From positions 1 to 64,000 of the forward strand of contig NZ_JAVTWB010000090.1 in the NCBI RefSeq assembly GCF_032229525.1: DNA of 64,000 bases. The letters run 5' to 3'. Shown piece by piece: positions 36,253-45,890 of the stretch (position 1 is the stretch's first letter; each line of letters begins with the position of its first letter). Both the position numbers and the translations under genes were made by a program. The notes under the pieces are model-generated. The model was given only the letters and a program-made list of their open reading frames with translations, made no database searches and was not told the origin of the DNA. The DNA comes from Accumulibacter sp032229525 (GTDB lineage: Bacteria; Pseudomonadota; Gammaproteobacteria; Burkholderiales; Rhodocyclaceae).

Positions 36253-37326
36253 GTGGCCGGGCGCATGGTTGACATCGCTGCGTCGGCCCGCTCAGGTTTT
36301 TCCCGCCGCGTGATTGGCTGGCAGAAAGCCAACGGCCGCCACGACCTGCCGTGGCAGCAGACAGGTGACCCGTACCGTATCTGGCTGTCGGAAATCATGC
36401 TGCAGCAAACGCAGGTGCAAACGGTGATTCCGTATTACGCTCGTTTCCTGGCTCGTTTCCCGACACTTTCAGTGCTCGCCGGGGCGCCGGTCGATAGCGT
36501 CCTCGAGTTGTGGTCCGGGCTCGGGTACTACGCACGGGCGCGCAATCTGCACCGCTGCGCGCAAACCGTGCTTGTCGAGCGGGCGGGCAAGTTCTCTGCC
36601 AATCCGGAAGAAAATGCGAGATTGCCGGGGATCGGCCGTTCGACGGCCGCTGCCATCAGTGTCTTCGCCTTTGGTCGCCAGGCCGCCATCCTCGATGGCA
36701 ATGTAAAACGCGTTCTCGGTCGCTGCTTCGCTGTCGAAAGCGGCTCATCGGCCGCCCAGGATGAACGCACGATGTGGGCGCTCGCCGAATCTCTGCTGCC
36801 GGCCAGCGGCATCGAAAGCTATACGCAGGGGATGATGGATCTGGGTGCGGCGGTGTGCCGGCGTAGCAAACCTGCCTGTGGCGCCTGTCCGCTACAGGAG
36901 ATCTGCATCGCACGTCGCGACGGTCGCCAGGCCGAACTGCCGCAACGCCAGGCGAGACCAGCGCTGCCGCAGCGGGTGAGCAGCGTGCTGCTGCTCACCG
37001 ACGGGCGGCGGGTGCTGGTCGAACGACGGCCGCCGATGGGTATCTGGGGTGGTCTGCTGAGCCTGCCCGAAGAGCCCGGCCAAGGTGCCGAAGGCTTTGC
37101 CCTGCGGCACGGTTGTCGTCTGCTGAGCACCCGGACACTGGCGCCGATCCGCCACAGCTTCACCCATTTTCGCCTGATCATCCAGGTGCTGCGATGCGAG
37201 GTGGAAGTGCTCAGCGGCGGAGTCAGCGAAACTGCTGTGGAATGGTTGCCGCTCGAGAACGTTGCGGCGGCGGCCTTGCCGGCGCCGATCAAGCGGCTGC
37301 TGCTGGCTGCGCGTTTGGGACGCTGA
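36253..37326 (+). CDS. mutY: A/G-specific adenine glycosylase
   Basis: Removes adenine mispaired with 8-oxoguanine. 357 aa. Catalytic Glu47 (SEIMLQQTQV), the helix-hairpin-helix LPGIGRSTA (124-132), Asp148 (ILDGNV) and the 4Fe-4S cysteines C202, C209, C212 and C218 (C-x6-C-x2-C-x5-C) are all present. The C-terminal NUDIX-like domain that recognises 8-oxoG begins near residue 240. The ATG four codons later is an equally possible start. Confidence 0.96.
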   Translation: MAGRMVDIAASARSGFSRRVIGWQKANGRHDLPWQQTGDPYRIWLSEIMLQQTQVQTVIPYYARFLARFPTLSVLAGAPVDSVLELWSGLGYYARARNLHRCAQTVLVERAGKFSANPEENARLPGIGRSTAAAISVFAFGRQAAILDGNVKRVLGRCFAVESGSSAAQDERTMWALAESLLPASGIESYTQGMMDLGAAVCRRSKPACGACPLQEICIARRDGRQAELPQRQARPALPQRVSSVLLLTDGRRVLVERRPPMGIWGGLLSLPEEPGQGAEGFALRHGCRLLSTRTLAPIRHSFTHFRLIIQVLRCEVEVLSGGVSETAVEWLPLENVAAAALPAPIKRLLLAARLGR

Positions 37327-37358
37327 TCGGGCAACCTTCCGGCGCGCCCGCGTGCCGG

Positions 37359-40300
37359 TCAGAGCGCACCATTCTTCAGGCGCCGTTCGAGCTCTTCGAC
37401 CGGCAAGGGGCGACTGAAAAGAAAGCCCTGGTACCCGTCGCAGTCGTGCGCATGGAGAAATTGGCGTTGCGCTTCGTTTTCCACGCCCTCGGCAATTACC
37501 TTCAGTCCCAGGCTGTGGCCCATGGTGACGATGGTCTGGGCGATTACCGCGTCGCTCTGGTTGTCAGGGAGACGGCTAACGAAGGCGCGGTCGATCTTGA
37601 GCTGGTCAAGGGGCAGGCGAGTCAGGTAGGAGAGCGAGGAATAGCCGGTGCCGAAGTCGTCCATCGAAAAGGTGACGCCCAGCTTCTTGATGGCAACCAT
37701 CTTGGCTATCGTGTCGGCAACGTTGTCGAGCACCAGACTCTCGGTCAACTCGAGTTTCAGGCGGGCTGGTTCGGCAGCGCTGGAACTCAGAATCTCGCCG
37801 AGTTGTGCAACGAAATCGGCTTGACGGAACTGGCGCGCGCTGACATTGACCGCAATCTGCAGCTCACGAGTCCGCGCGTCGAGCGACCACGTCTGCAGTT
37901 GCGCGCATGCAGTTTCCAACACCCAGCGCCCGATCGGCACGATCAGTCCAGTGTCCTCGGCGAGCGGGACGAATCGGCCTGGCGGGATCTGCCCATGTTG
38001 CGGATGCTGCCAGCGTAGTAGTGCTTCGGCGGCAAACACGCGGTGCAAAGCGTTGACCTGTGGCTGGTAATGCAGGACGAACTGCTGCCCTCGCAATGCC
38101 CGATGCAAATCCTCTTCGAGTTGCCTCCGCTCGCTGGCCAGCGCGTTCATGCTGGTGGTAAAGAACTGCATGTTGTTGCGCCCGGCTGCTTTCGCGTGAT
38201 ACATCGCTGCATCGGCATTGCGCATCAGAACCTCGACGCTCTCCCCGTCTCCAGGGAACGCAGCAATGCCGATGCTCGAGGTGGTGTGCAGGCTGTGCCC
38301 CGCGATGTGATAGGTCTGCGACAGGGCATGGAGTATTTTGCCGGCCACGCGCTCGGCGGCGACCGCGCCGGCGCCGGTCAACACAACGACAAATTCATCA
38401 CCGCCCAGCCGTGCCACGACATCGCTCTCGCGCACACTGGTGCGCAGCCGCTGCGAGACCGCCAGCAACAACTCGTCGCCGACGTGGTGACCAAGGGTAT
38501 CGTTGATGTTCTTGAAGCGATCGAGATCGAGGAACATTACCGCCAGCCGACCGCTTTGGCCGTCCCGTCGCGCCGCAGCGAGCGCCTGATCCAAGCGGCC
38601 CTGCAGGTTGGCGCGGTTGGGCAGGTCGGTCAGAGTATCGAAATGCGCGAGGTGGCTGATCTTTTCTTCCGCGGCTTTGCGTTCGCTGATGTCGCGCCAG
38701 AGGGCATGCAGAATGACCTCGCCACCGAGGGTGATCGAAGTCAGTGTCACCTCGACCGGGACCGGCGAGCCGTCTGCCCGCAGGGGTGTCCACTCGAAGC
38801 GGTGGTAGCCGAAGCGACCAACGGCGGCGATCATGGCCGCCGCTTTCTCGTCTGACGGCTGTCCGTCGGGTTGGCAAGGGGGCGATATTTCGGCCGGGCT
38901 GCGGCCGAGAAGCTCGGCCTTGGAGCTGTATCCGAGCAGTTCCAGCGCAGCCGCGTTGCAGTCGATGAACTGTCCATCCTTGAGCAACAACAGGGGGTCC
39001 TTGGCATCTTCGAAGAGTCGGCGAAATGCCTCTTCGCTCTCGCGCAACGCCTGGTCCGCGCGCAGGCGCTCGGTGACGTCTTCCTTGACCGCCAGGTAAT
39101 GTGTCACCTCACCGTGATCGCTGAAAACCGGCGAGATCGACGCGCTTTCCCAGAACAACTCGCCGTTCTTCCGGCGGTTGTGGAGAAGTCCGCTCCAGAC
39201 CTTGCCATCGCTCAGGGTGTGCCACAGCTCGCGATAGGTTTCCGCAGGGGTTTCGCCGGACTTCAGGAAACCTGGGTCGCGGCCGATGGCTTCGGCGCGC
39301 GAGTAGCCGCTCCCGCGGGTAAAACTCGGGTTGACGTATTCGATCTCGCCCCGGCGGTTGGTGATGACGATCGCCACCGGGCTTTGTTCGATAGCCTGTC
39401 GCAGCCGCTGGGATTCCTCCTCTGCCTGGCGACGTTCAGAGACGTCGGCGAATACCCAGATGCTTCCTTCCTGCGGCTGGCAGGGGTCGATCGCGCGGCC
39501 AGTCAGGACTCCCCAGAACAGGCCTCCGTCCTTTCGCCTGAGCATCAATTCGGTAGTGAATTCACTGCCTGCGGCGACGACGGCGTAGGCTTCGGCGCCG
39601 ACTTTCTCAAAGATCTCGCGCGACGCATAGAAGTTCTCTGACGACTGGCCGAGCAGTTCGCCTGGTTCATAGCCGAAAAGTTCTTCGAGACGGCGATTGC
39701 AGGAAACGACTCTGCGGCGTTTTAGGTGCACTATGCCGACCATCGCGTTGCCGAGCAGGGTTTGCATTTCCGCCAGCAGTTGGCGGTTGCGTTCCTCCAT
39801 CTGCTGGCGCTCGCTGAGGTCTACCAGGACGTTGGCGATGATCGGCGCTTCGCCGGGCGCGTTGCGGACGACGAACAGCGTGTGGATGGTCGGAATCGTC
39901 CTGCCGTCGAGTGCTGATAGATTGATTTCGCCCGTCCACTGGCCCGCGTCAAATACGGCAGGAAGCACCTCCTGCTGCAATCTGTGCCAGTTCTCCGCGC
40001 TGTAGAAGCGATCAAACGAGTAGTCGCTGCAAGCCGCCTCCGCTGGCAAATCGAGTAGCCGGCGCAGGGCCGCGTTGGCATAGAGGAGCGTTCCGTCCGG
40101 ATGCGCCATACCGATTCCCTGCCCGGCGTTGTCCACCAGGCGCTGGAATATCTCCAGCCGCTCGCCCTTGGCGCGGAGCCGGCGTTCACTGTCGACCAGG
40201 TCGGTGAGCACCTGCGCCTCGCGCTGCTCGCTGCGCCACAGGCGAAGCATCAGCCCGCAAAGAAGCGCGAGGAGCAGAAAGCCAGAAATACCGACTACCA

Positions 40301-41192
40301 GCGCGCGGGTCCGCCAGCCGGCCAGTACGTCGTCGCGGCTGACGCCGATAATGAAGTAGAAGGGATAGCGCTGCAGCCGGTGAAAGCTGTAGATACGCTC
40401 TATGCCGTCGCTCTGGGCGGCGAATTGCAGCGTTGCAGCTGTCTCGCCTGAGCTCATTCGCTGGCGAACCGGGTGTTGCGGCTTGAGTGGCTGGTTGACC
40501 TCGCTGGCTATATGCGGCCAGCGGACGACCAGCCGCTGGTCGTCGCTCCGCCGCAGGACGATCGAGCCCGTGCCGCCGAGATCGAGCGCGCGGAAAATCT
40601 CCTGATAGCGGGCGAGATCAAGCACCGCGGTGACAATCCCGAGAAAGGCGCCGTGATCGTCCTGCAGGGCGCGCGCAACGATCAGGCTGGGCCGCTCCGT
40701 GGCGCGCGAAATGATGACTTCGGAAAAGACAGGTCCAAGCTGCGGCTTTTCGCGCAACATGCGGAAATAGTCCCGGTCGACCACCTTGATCTGAGGCGCG
40801 TTGCCCTGGTCCGAGCTATAGAGCAGATCGCCGCTGGCGTCGAAGATGCGCAGACCAGACAGTTCCTCGAAGTTGAGCAGGTAGGCATCGAGTTTGCCGT
40901 TTATCGCGCCCGCGTACTCGACTGAAGCCTGCGGGTTCAGTGCCCGGGCCGGGGTGCTGCCGACCAGCGCCTGCAGAATGGCATCGGTGCGGCGGAGGGT
41001 GGCATCGAGGCGGGTTTCAAAGATCGCGGCATAGTTACGCGTCGTCGTTTCGGCAGCGTGAATCTGCTCGCGATAGTTCAGCCAGAGCTGGTAGGTCAGA
41101 AGCTGCAGAACGACGAGTAGCAGAACGCCGAGGGCGATCAGCAGCGCCTTGCGTTGACTGCCGAGAGTGGCGAGTGGATTCACTGATGCCAT
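37359..41192 (-). CDS. PAS-GGDEF-EAL membrane sensor for cyclic di-GMP
   Basis: A 1277-aa signalling protein. Two membrane helices (about 14-36 and 297-316) enclose a periplasmic sensor of the Cache type. Four PAS domains follow at about 345-465, 475-590, 595-710 and 715-840, each ending in a D-SER or DVTERL-like motif. The GGDEF domain has an intact active site (GGDEF, 930-934) and a product-inhibition site R921-ESD924 five residues before it. The EAL domain has E1056-AL, NVSARQF, LELTES, DDFGTGYSSL and AEGVEN, so both synthesis and breakdown look possible. The start MASVNPLATL was chosen because the longer frame to 41354 would overlap the end of the upstream MFS gene. Confidence 0.93.
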   Translation of the reverse strand: MASVNPLATLGSQRKALLIALGVLLLVVLQLLTYQLWLNYREQIHAAETTTRNYAAIFETRLDATLRRTDAILQALVGSTPARALNPQASVEYAGAINGKLDAYLLNFEELSGLRIFDASGDLLYSSDQGNAPQIKVVDRDYFRMLREKPQLGPVFSEVIISRATERPSLIVARALQDDHGAFLGIVTAVLDLARYQEIFRALDLGGTGSIVLRRSDDQRLVVRWPHIASEVNQPLKPQHPVRQRMSSGETAATLQFAAQSDGIERIYSFHRLQRYPFYFIIGVSRDDVLAGWRTRALVVGISGFLLLALLCGLMLRLWRSEQREAQVLTDLVDSERRLRAKGERLEIFQRLVDNAGQGIGMAHPDGTLLYANAALRRLLDLPAEAACSDYSFDRFYSAENWHRLQQEVLPAVFDAGQWTGEINLSALDGRTIPTIHTLFVVRNAPGEAPIIANVLVDLSERQQMEERNRQLLAEMQTLLGNAMVGIVHLKRRRVVSCNRRLEELFGYEPGELLGQSSENFYASREIFEKVGAEAYAVVAAGSEFTTELMLRRKDGGLFWGVLTGRAIDPCQPQEGSIWVFADVSERRQAEEESQRLRQAIEQSPVAIVITNRRGEIEYVNPSFTRGSGYSRAEAIGRDPGFLKSGETPAETYRELWHTLSDGKVWSGLLHNRRKNGELFWESASISPVFSDHGEVTHYLAVKEDVTERLRADQALRESEEAFRRLFEDAKDPLLLLKDGQFIDCNAAALELLGYSSKAELLGRSPAEISPPCQPDGQPSDEKAAAMIAAVGRFGYHRFEWTPLRADGSPVPVEVTLTSITLGGEVILHALWRDISERKAAEEKISHLAHFDTLTDLPNRANLQGRLDQALAAARRDGQSGRLAVMFLDLDRFKNINDTLGHHVGDELLLAVSQRLRTSVRESDVVARLGGDEFVVVLTGAGAVAAERVAGKILHALSQTYHIAGHSLHTTSSIGIAAFPGDGESVEVLMRNADAAMYHAKAAGRNNMQFFTTSMNALASERRQLEEDLHRALRGQQFVLHYQPQVNALHRVFAAEALLRWQHPQHGQIPPGRFVPLAEDTGLIVPIGRWVLETACAQLQTWSLDARTRELQIAVNVSARQFRQADFVAQLGEILSSSAAEPARLKLELTESLVLDNVADTIAKMVAIKKLGVTFSMDDFGTGYSSLSYLTRLPLDQLKIDRAFVSRLPDNQSDAVIAQTIVTMGHSLGLKVIAEGVENEAQRQFLHAHDCDGYQGFLFSRPLPVEELERRLKNGAL

Positions 41193-41289
41193 CCGGCGAT
41201 AGTGCAAGAGTTCGCCGACGAAGACAAGGAACCAGCGGCGCTGTCGCGGCTCGGGTCGAGTCGCGTTGTAGACGCGTGACGGCGTTGGC

Positions 41290-42507
41290 TCACGGCCGCA
41301 CCGTTTCAGCTGGTCCAGAACCCAGTCTGCCGATCGCCCAGCGTCCGAAACCAACGCCGCCCGCTAGCGTCACGAAGCCGGCCGCCCATCCCGCATGGCT
41401 GGCGCGGCCGTAGGCGTCCAGTGCCACGCCAAAAGCGACCGGACCAACGAAGCCGCCGGCGAAGCCGATTGACGAGTACAGGGCGAGCGCCGTACCGCGC
41501 CTGTCGGGAGGCGTCTCGGTAAGCAGGCCAGCGGTCAAGGCAGCTGAATCGAGGTTCATGCTCGCCGCGTAGACGAGGATCAATGGCACCAGCAGATCGC
41601 TGGACTGGCCACCCGAGAAGCCGACAAGCAGCGCCAGCGCGAACGACAAGGGCATGACGGTTTTCAGCCAACGAATGCGTCCCCAGCGCTGCGCGCCTTC
41701 GTTGCCGAGAATGCTGGCGGGCACCGCGAGGAAGGTTGCCAGGGCGGCAATCAGTCCTGGCATGCTGGTCAATCGATCCGGTGCGTTGGCGTGAGTCCAG
41801 GCAAGGTAGGCCACCAGCCAGCTGCGAAAGCCGAAGAGCTCCCAGTTGTGACCGAAGTAAGCGCCGCAGAAAGCCAGGATGCGTCGGTCGCGCAAGACGC
41901 TCCGCCAGCGGTCGTGCCGGACCTCGGTTCTGGCGGTCATCTCGCCCGCTGAAATACCTCTCCAGACGAGTAATACGGCCAGCGCTGCACATGCCGCAGC
42001 GACGGCGAACAGCCGGGGCCACGACAGGAAACTTTGCAAGAGTTCGATCCAGAAGTATGACAAGCCCGCGCCGACGCCAAAGGTGGCGGTATAGAACGCT
42101 GTGCCGCGCGACTGTGCGGCTGCCGGCAGCCGGTCCGTGAGCGCCTTGAGACCCGGCATATAGGTTCCGGCAAGGGCCAGGCCGGCCAGCCACCACCAGA
42201 GCAGGGCTCCGGCAAAACTATTGGCACAAGTTGCGAAGCCTGCCAGGGCCGCCCCGCTCAAGGCGGCGCTGGCAATGTAGACGCGGCGCGCGTCAATGCG
42301 ATCGGTGATGCCGACGAGGACCGGTACGGCGACGATGTAGCCGAGGAAGAAGACGCCGCCGAGCCAACCTGCTTCGGTGGCGGACAAGGACCACTGTTCC
42401 GACAGCTGTGGCAACAGCGACGGAACCAGCGCAAAGCCGGCCATCGAAGCGGTTTCAGCGCCACAAAAGATGGCCACCAGCGTCACCGATGAGCGTGCGG
42501 TGGTCAT
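41290..42507 (-). CDS. Major facilitator superfamily transporter
   Basis: 405 aa with about twelve hydrophobic segments. The loop between helices 2 and 3 reads GITDRIDARRVYIAS, the MFS signature region in weak form, and a second such loop follows helix 8. The substrate is unknown; the composition suits a sugar, nucleoside or drug-like transporter equally. It begins eight bases after the LON-domain gene stop and is probably the same transcript. Confidence 0.85.
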   Translation of the reverse strand: MTTARSSVTLVAIFCGAETASMAGFALVPSLLPQLSEQWSLSATEAGWLGGVFFLGYIVAVPVLVGITDRIDARRVYIASAALSGAALAGFATCANSFAGALLWWWLAGLALAGTYMPGLKALTDRLPAAAQSRGTAFYTATFGVGAGLSYFWIELLQSFLSWPRLFAVAAACAALAVLLVWRGISAGEMTARTEVRHDRWRSVLRDRRILAFCGAYFGHNWELFGFRSWLVAYLAWTHANAPDRLTSMPGLIAALATFLAVPASILGNEGAQRWGRIRWLKTVMPLSFALALLVGFSGGQSSDLLVPLILVYAASMNLDSAALTAGLLTETPPDRRGTALALYSSIGFAGGFVGPVAFGVALDAYGRASHAGWAAGFVTLAGGVGFGRWAIGRLGSGPAETVRP

Positions 42508-42515
42508 TGCCGCGC

Positions 42516-43133
42516 TTAGAGGATCAGCCTGCGTTGCGACAGATAGCTCGCCAGGGCTTCCAGTCGCACGGCCGGATCATCGAGTTCAAGCAGTTTCTGG
42601 CGGGATTTCGCATCCAGTGGCAGGCGCTCGCTCAAGCGATAGCCGACCCAACTGGCGTCGTCGAAGGCATGCGGTTTCGCTATTGCCTCGCGAGTGCTGT
42701 CGTTGGCCATCCTTTGCAGCAGCGAGCCCAGCCCTGCCAGTGCTGGTGGCAGCGATTGCCGTTCGCTCTCGCCAAACAGCTCTACCTCTGCGCGCAGCAA
42801 GCCGCCAGGCGTAACGGTCCGGGTCTTGATCCGGAAACGGTGCCCGCCGCGCACTTCCAGCAACATGATGCCGAGTTGTGGCATGTCGACCTTGACCATG
42901 TGCGCCAGGGTGCCGACCGGGTACGGCTCTGCCGGCGCGCCGACTTCGTGGCCGCTGGCGATCAGACAGACGCCAAAGGCAGACTGGTTTCGCATGCAGG
43001 CTGCGACCATGTCGAGATAACGCTGCTCGAAAACCTTGAGCGCCAGTTCACCACCCGGGAACAACACCGCGCCGAGCGGGAAAAGCGGGATCTCCAGTGT
43101 TTGCCGTCCGTTGGCAATATCAGCCGGGATCAT
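42516..43133 (-). CDS. LON substrate-binding domain protein
   Basis: 205 aa, corresponding to the N-terminal domain of Lon protease without ATPase or protease parts. The signature IPLFPLGAVLFPGGELALKVFEQRYLDM (split here as IPLFPLGAVLFPGG and LKVFEQRYLDM) is clear. These stand-alone proteins are common in proteobacteria and have no settled function. It overlaps the end of ubiX by 14 bases. Confidence 0.9.
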   Translation of the reverse strand: MIPADIANGRQTLEIPLFPLGAVLFPGGELALKVFEQRYLDMVAACMRNQSAFGVCLIASGHEVGAPAEPYPVGTLAHMVKVDMPQLGIMLLEVRGGHRFRIKTRTVTPGGLLRAEVELFGESERQSLPPALAGLGSLLQRMANDSTREAIAKPHAFDDASWVGYRLSERLPLDAKSRQKLLELDDPAVRLEALASYLSQRRLIL

Positions 43134-43746
43134 TGGCGTGCCCCGGCTCGCCCCAGCGCGGCATCAGCGTATGCGGCACCCGCAGTTGATCGAGAATGCG
43201 GGCGACGACAAAATCAACGATGTCCTCGACGCGTTGTGGATGGTGATAAAACCCCGGGTTGGGCGGCAGGATCACCGCTCCGGCACGCGACAGCCGCAAC
43301 ATGTTTTCGAGATGGATGGTCGACAGGGGCGTTTCACGGGGCACCAGGATCAGCAGGCGGCGCTCTTTGAGGACGACGTCGGCCGCTCGTTCGATCAGCT
43401 TGCTCGCCAGGCCCTGGGCAATGGCCGCCAGGGTGCCCATCGAGCATGGGCAGACGACCATCGCATGCGGCGGGTTGGAACCGCTGGCGACCGGCGCAAA
43501 CCATTCCTCGCGGCCGTAAACCCGAAGCGTGCCGGGCAAGGTGCGGTAGCGCTCGCGCAGAGCAGCTTGCGTATCGCTGGCGCGCGTTGGCAGGTCGAGC
43601 GCCATTTCCTGCCTGGCGACGATTTGCGCCGCCTGCGAGTAGAGGAGCTGAACCCGGCAGCCGGCTGTCAGCAGGCATTCCAGCAGGCGTATGCCGTAGG
43701 GCATGCCGGAGGCGCCGGTGAAGGCCAGGCAGACGGTTTCAGGCAT
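43120..43746 (-). CDS. ubiX: Flavin prenyltransferase UbiX
   Basis: Makes prenylated FMN for the UbiD decarboxylase in ubiquinone synthesis. 208 aa from MPETVCLAFTGASG. The FMN/phosphate loop (FTGASGMPYG), the VVCPCSMGTLAAIAQGLA segment and VPRETPLSTIHLENML are all conserved. Starts eight bases before the end of the upstream Gx-transporter gene and overlaps the LON-domain gene. UbiD itself is not in the window. Confidence 0.95.
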   Translation of the reverse strand: MPETVCLAFTGASGMPYGIRLLECLLTAGCRVQLLYSQAAQIVARQEMALDLPTRASDTQAALRERYRTLPGTLRVYGREEWFAPVASGSNPPHAMVVCPCSMGTLAAIAQGLASKLIERAADVVLKERRLLILVPRETPLSTIHLENMLRLSRAGAVILPPNPGFYHHPQRVEDIVDFVVARILDQLRVPHTLMPRWGEPGHANDPG

Positions 43747-44290
43747 GTTCTTCGACCTCGGACGGGTTGGGTGGCAACTCCTGCAGCAGGCGGGCGGCAA
43801 GCAGGCCGTTGATGATACCGAAAGTGAGCGCAGCGACAGCGAAGAAAGGTATCAGCAGGAACAGGCCGTTATGGGGAATCAGCCACAGCCTCGCCAGAAC
43901 CAGCTGGCCTCCGATATGGGCGAAAGCCGCCAGGATGCTCCAGCTCACCGGCCCGAACCAGCGCTTCGGCAGGCGAATGGCGAGGGCCAGCGTGAGCAGG
44001 CTGAACAGCGCACCAGTAAGGCTCATGAAGAAGCCGGGTGAGAGAAAGTAGCCGAGCAGCAGGCCGCCGGCAAAGACCCGCAGGCCGCTGACCCAGGCTG
44101 CTGCGCCCCAGCCGTAGCGCGCCAGGACGATCAGGGTGACGATATTGGCCAGCCCGGGTTTGACTCCTGGCAGGGGCAGCGGGATCGCGGCGTCGATCAA
44201 CGACAGTCCGATGGCGGCTGCCGCCAGCTGGGCGATGCGATGGTCTTCAGGCGTTGTTTTGAGCTGTACGATGCGCTTGCTAGCGGGCAT
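43739..44290 (-). CDS. Gx transporter family membrane protein
   Basis: 183 aa with about five hydrophobic helices and the family segment PLPGVKPGLANIVTLIVL near the start, followed by FAGGLLLGYFLSPGFFMSLTGALFSL. Often annotated as heptaprenyl diphosphate synthase component I, although it resembles the substrate-binding (S) subunits of ECF-type transporters. In related bacteria it occurs beside redox-cofactor genes such as apbE; here it sits upstream of ubiX. Substrate unknown. Confidence 0.82.
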   Translation of the reverse strand: MPASKRIVQLKTTPEDHRIAQLAAAAIGLSLIDAAIPLPLPGVKPGLANIVTLIVLARYGWGAAAWVSGLRVFAGGLLLGYFLSPGFFMSLTGALFSLLTLALAIRLPKRWFGPVSWSILAAFAHIGGQLVLARLWLIPHNGLFLLIPFFAVAALTFGIINGLLAARLLQELPPNPSEVEEHA

Positions 44291-44414
44291 CTGGTTCAGC
44301 TTTGCCGTAGGCAGCCAAGGAAGCGCGCGTCGGGTGCTTGTCGGCGGGCTGGTGTCCGACGGACCGGGCGGCCATCGCGCGCGGCAGCATTGGCGAGCAA
44401 GCTTTGTACAGGGC

Positions 44415-45098
44415 TCAGATCAGTCGTACCGTCAGTTCGCCGACACCGGTCACGCCTGCTTCGAGGACGTCGCCACGCACTATCTTCGACACCCCGGCCG
44501 GTGTCCCGGTGAAGATCAGGTCGCCCGGTGCGAGAGCGACGTAGGTCGACAGCTTGGCGATCACCTCGGCGACTTTCCACGACATCTGCTCGAGATCACC
44601 ATGCTGTCGTGGCTGGCCATTGACCTTGAGCCAGATCGTACCGCGGGCTGGATGGCCGACGCTTGAAACGGGTTGGATCGCAGTGATCGGCGCGCTGTGA
44701 TCGAAGCCCTTGCCCATGTCCCACGGCTGGCCCTTCTCCTTCGCCGCCAGCTGCAGATCACGTCTGGTCAGATCGAGGCCGACGGCGTAACCGTAGACCC
44801 ACTCGAGCGCCCGCGAGGGCTCGACATCAGCGCCACCGCCAGTCAGGGCGACAACCAGCTCGACCTCGTGCTGCAGGTTGCTGGTCGCCGGTGGAAAAGG
44901 TACGTCGCCGCCGCCGGGAACCAGCGCGTCGGTCGGTTTGCTGAAGAAGAACGGCGGATTGCGACCGTCAGCGCCCATTTCGGCTGCGTGATCGGCGTAG
45001 TTTTGTCCGACACAGTAGACGCGGCGAACCGGGAAGCTTGCGTCACTACCGGCGACGGGAAGGCTCACCGGTGGGGCGGGCGGAAAGACGTAGCGCAT
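44415..45098 (-). CDS. Fumarylacetoacetate hydrolase-family protein
   Basis: 227 aa. The metal-binding acid set of the family is visible in HEVELVVAL and YGYAVGLDLTRRDLQ, with PFFFSKPTDALVP earlier and the LIFTGTPAGVSKIVRGD stretch near the C-terminus. Family members hydrolyse acylpyruvates, decarboxylate oxaloacetate or process fumarylpyruvate; the exact substrate is open. It begins 24 bases after the Nif3 gene, same strand, likely same transcript. Confidence 0.9.
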   Translation of the reverse strand: MRYVFPPAPPVSLPVAGSDASFPVRRVYCVGQNYADHAAEMGADGRNPPFFFSKPTDALVPGGGDVPFPPATSNLQHEVELVVALTGGGADVEPSRALEWVYGYAVGLDLTRRDLQLAAKEKGQPWDMGKGFDHSAPITAIQPVSSVGHPARGTIWLKVNGQPRQHGDLEQMSWKVAEVIAKLSTYVALAPGDLIFTGTPAGVSKIVRGDVLEAGVTGVGELTVRLI

Positions 45099-45122
45099 GA
45101 TTGCTCCTTGTGGTTGAGGGCT

Positions 45123-45869
45123 TCAGACCGGATTGTCGATGTCGACGAACTGACAATCGAGGCCGAAACGTTGGCCCAGGTGTTGGGCGAGTGCCTGCAC
45201 GCCATAGCGTTCGCTGGCGTGGTGACCGGCGGCCAGGTAGGCGACGCCGGATTCACGCGCCAGATGTACGGTCTGCTCCGAGATTTCGCCGCTCAGGTAG
45301 AGGTCGACGCCGAGCGCGATGGCCTCCTCGAACAGGCCCTGCGCGCCACCGGAGCACCAGCCGACGCGGTTCACCAGACGTTCGCCGTCGCCGATGGCCA
45401 GGGGTGCACGCTGCAATTCCACGGCCACTCGTTCGGTAAGCGCCGCCAGGGTCAGCGGGGTCTCCAGGCGCCCCAGCCAGCCGACATCCTGCTCGCCAAA
45501 GCGACCGTCGGCAAGCCAGCCGAGCCGCCTGGCCAACTGCGCGTTGTTGCCGAATTCGCTGTGGCTGTCGAGAGGCAAGTGGTAAGCGATGAGGTTGATG
45601 TCGTATCGCAGCAGGGTCTGCAGGCGCGCCTTGCGGATGCCCGTAACGCGGCCGTCCTCGCCGCGCCAGAACCAGCCGTGATGAACCAGGATGGTGTCGG
45701 CATCGCGCGCCACTGCCGCATCGAGCAAGGCCTGGCTGGCCGTCACTCCGGCGACCAGGCGGCGGACCTCAGGGCGTCCTTCCACTTGCAGGCCGTTTGG
45801 GCAATAATCCCGAAAGCGACCTGCGTCCAGGAGGTTGTCCAGGTAGCGTGTCAATTCTTCGCGTTTCAT
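45123..45869 (-). CDS. Nif3-like dinuclear metal centre protein
   Basis: 248 aa of the Nif3/YbgI family, related to GTP cyclohydrolase I type 2. Metal-binding histidines appear in LVHHGWFW (about residues 61-68), in AYHLPLDSHSEFGNN (about 96-110) and in AAGHHASERYG (about 214-224). Earlier NGLQVEGRPEV is the family start. The biochemical role is debated. Divergent from the degS-like protease with only 21 bases between the start codons. Confidence 0.92.
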   Translation of the reverse strand: MKREELTRYLDNLLDAGRFRDYCPNGLQVEGRPEVRRLVAGVTASQALLDAAVARDADTILVHHGWFWRGEDGRVTGIRKARLQTLLRYDINLIAYHLPLDSHSEFGNNAQLARRLGWLADGRFGEQDVGWLGRLETPLTLAALTERVAVELQRAPLAIGDGERLVNRVGWCSGGAQGLFEEAIALGVDLYLSGEISEQTVHLARESGVAYLAAGHHASERYGVQALAQHLGQRFGLDCQFVDIDNPV

Positions 45870-45890
45870 TCACTGGCTCCGGTTTTGCCC

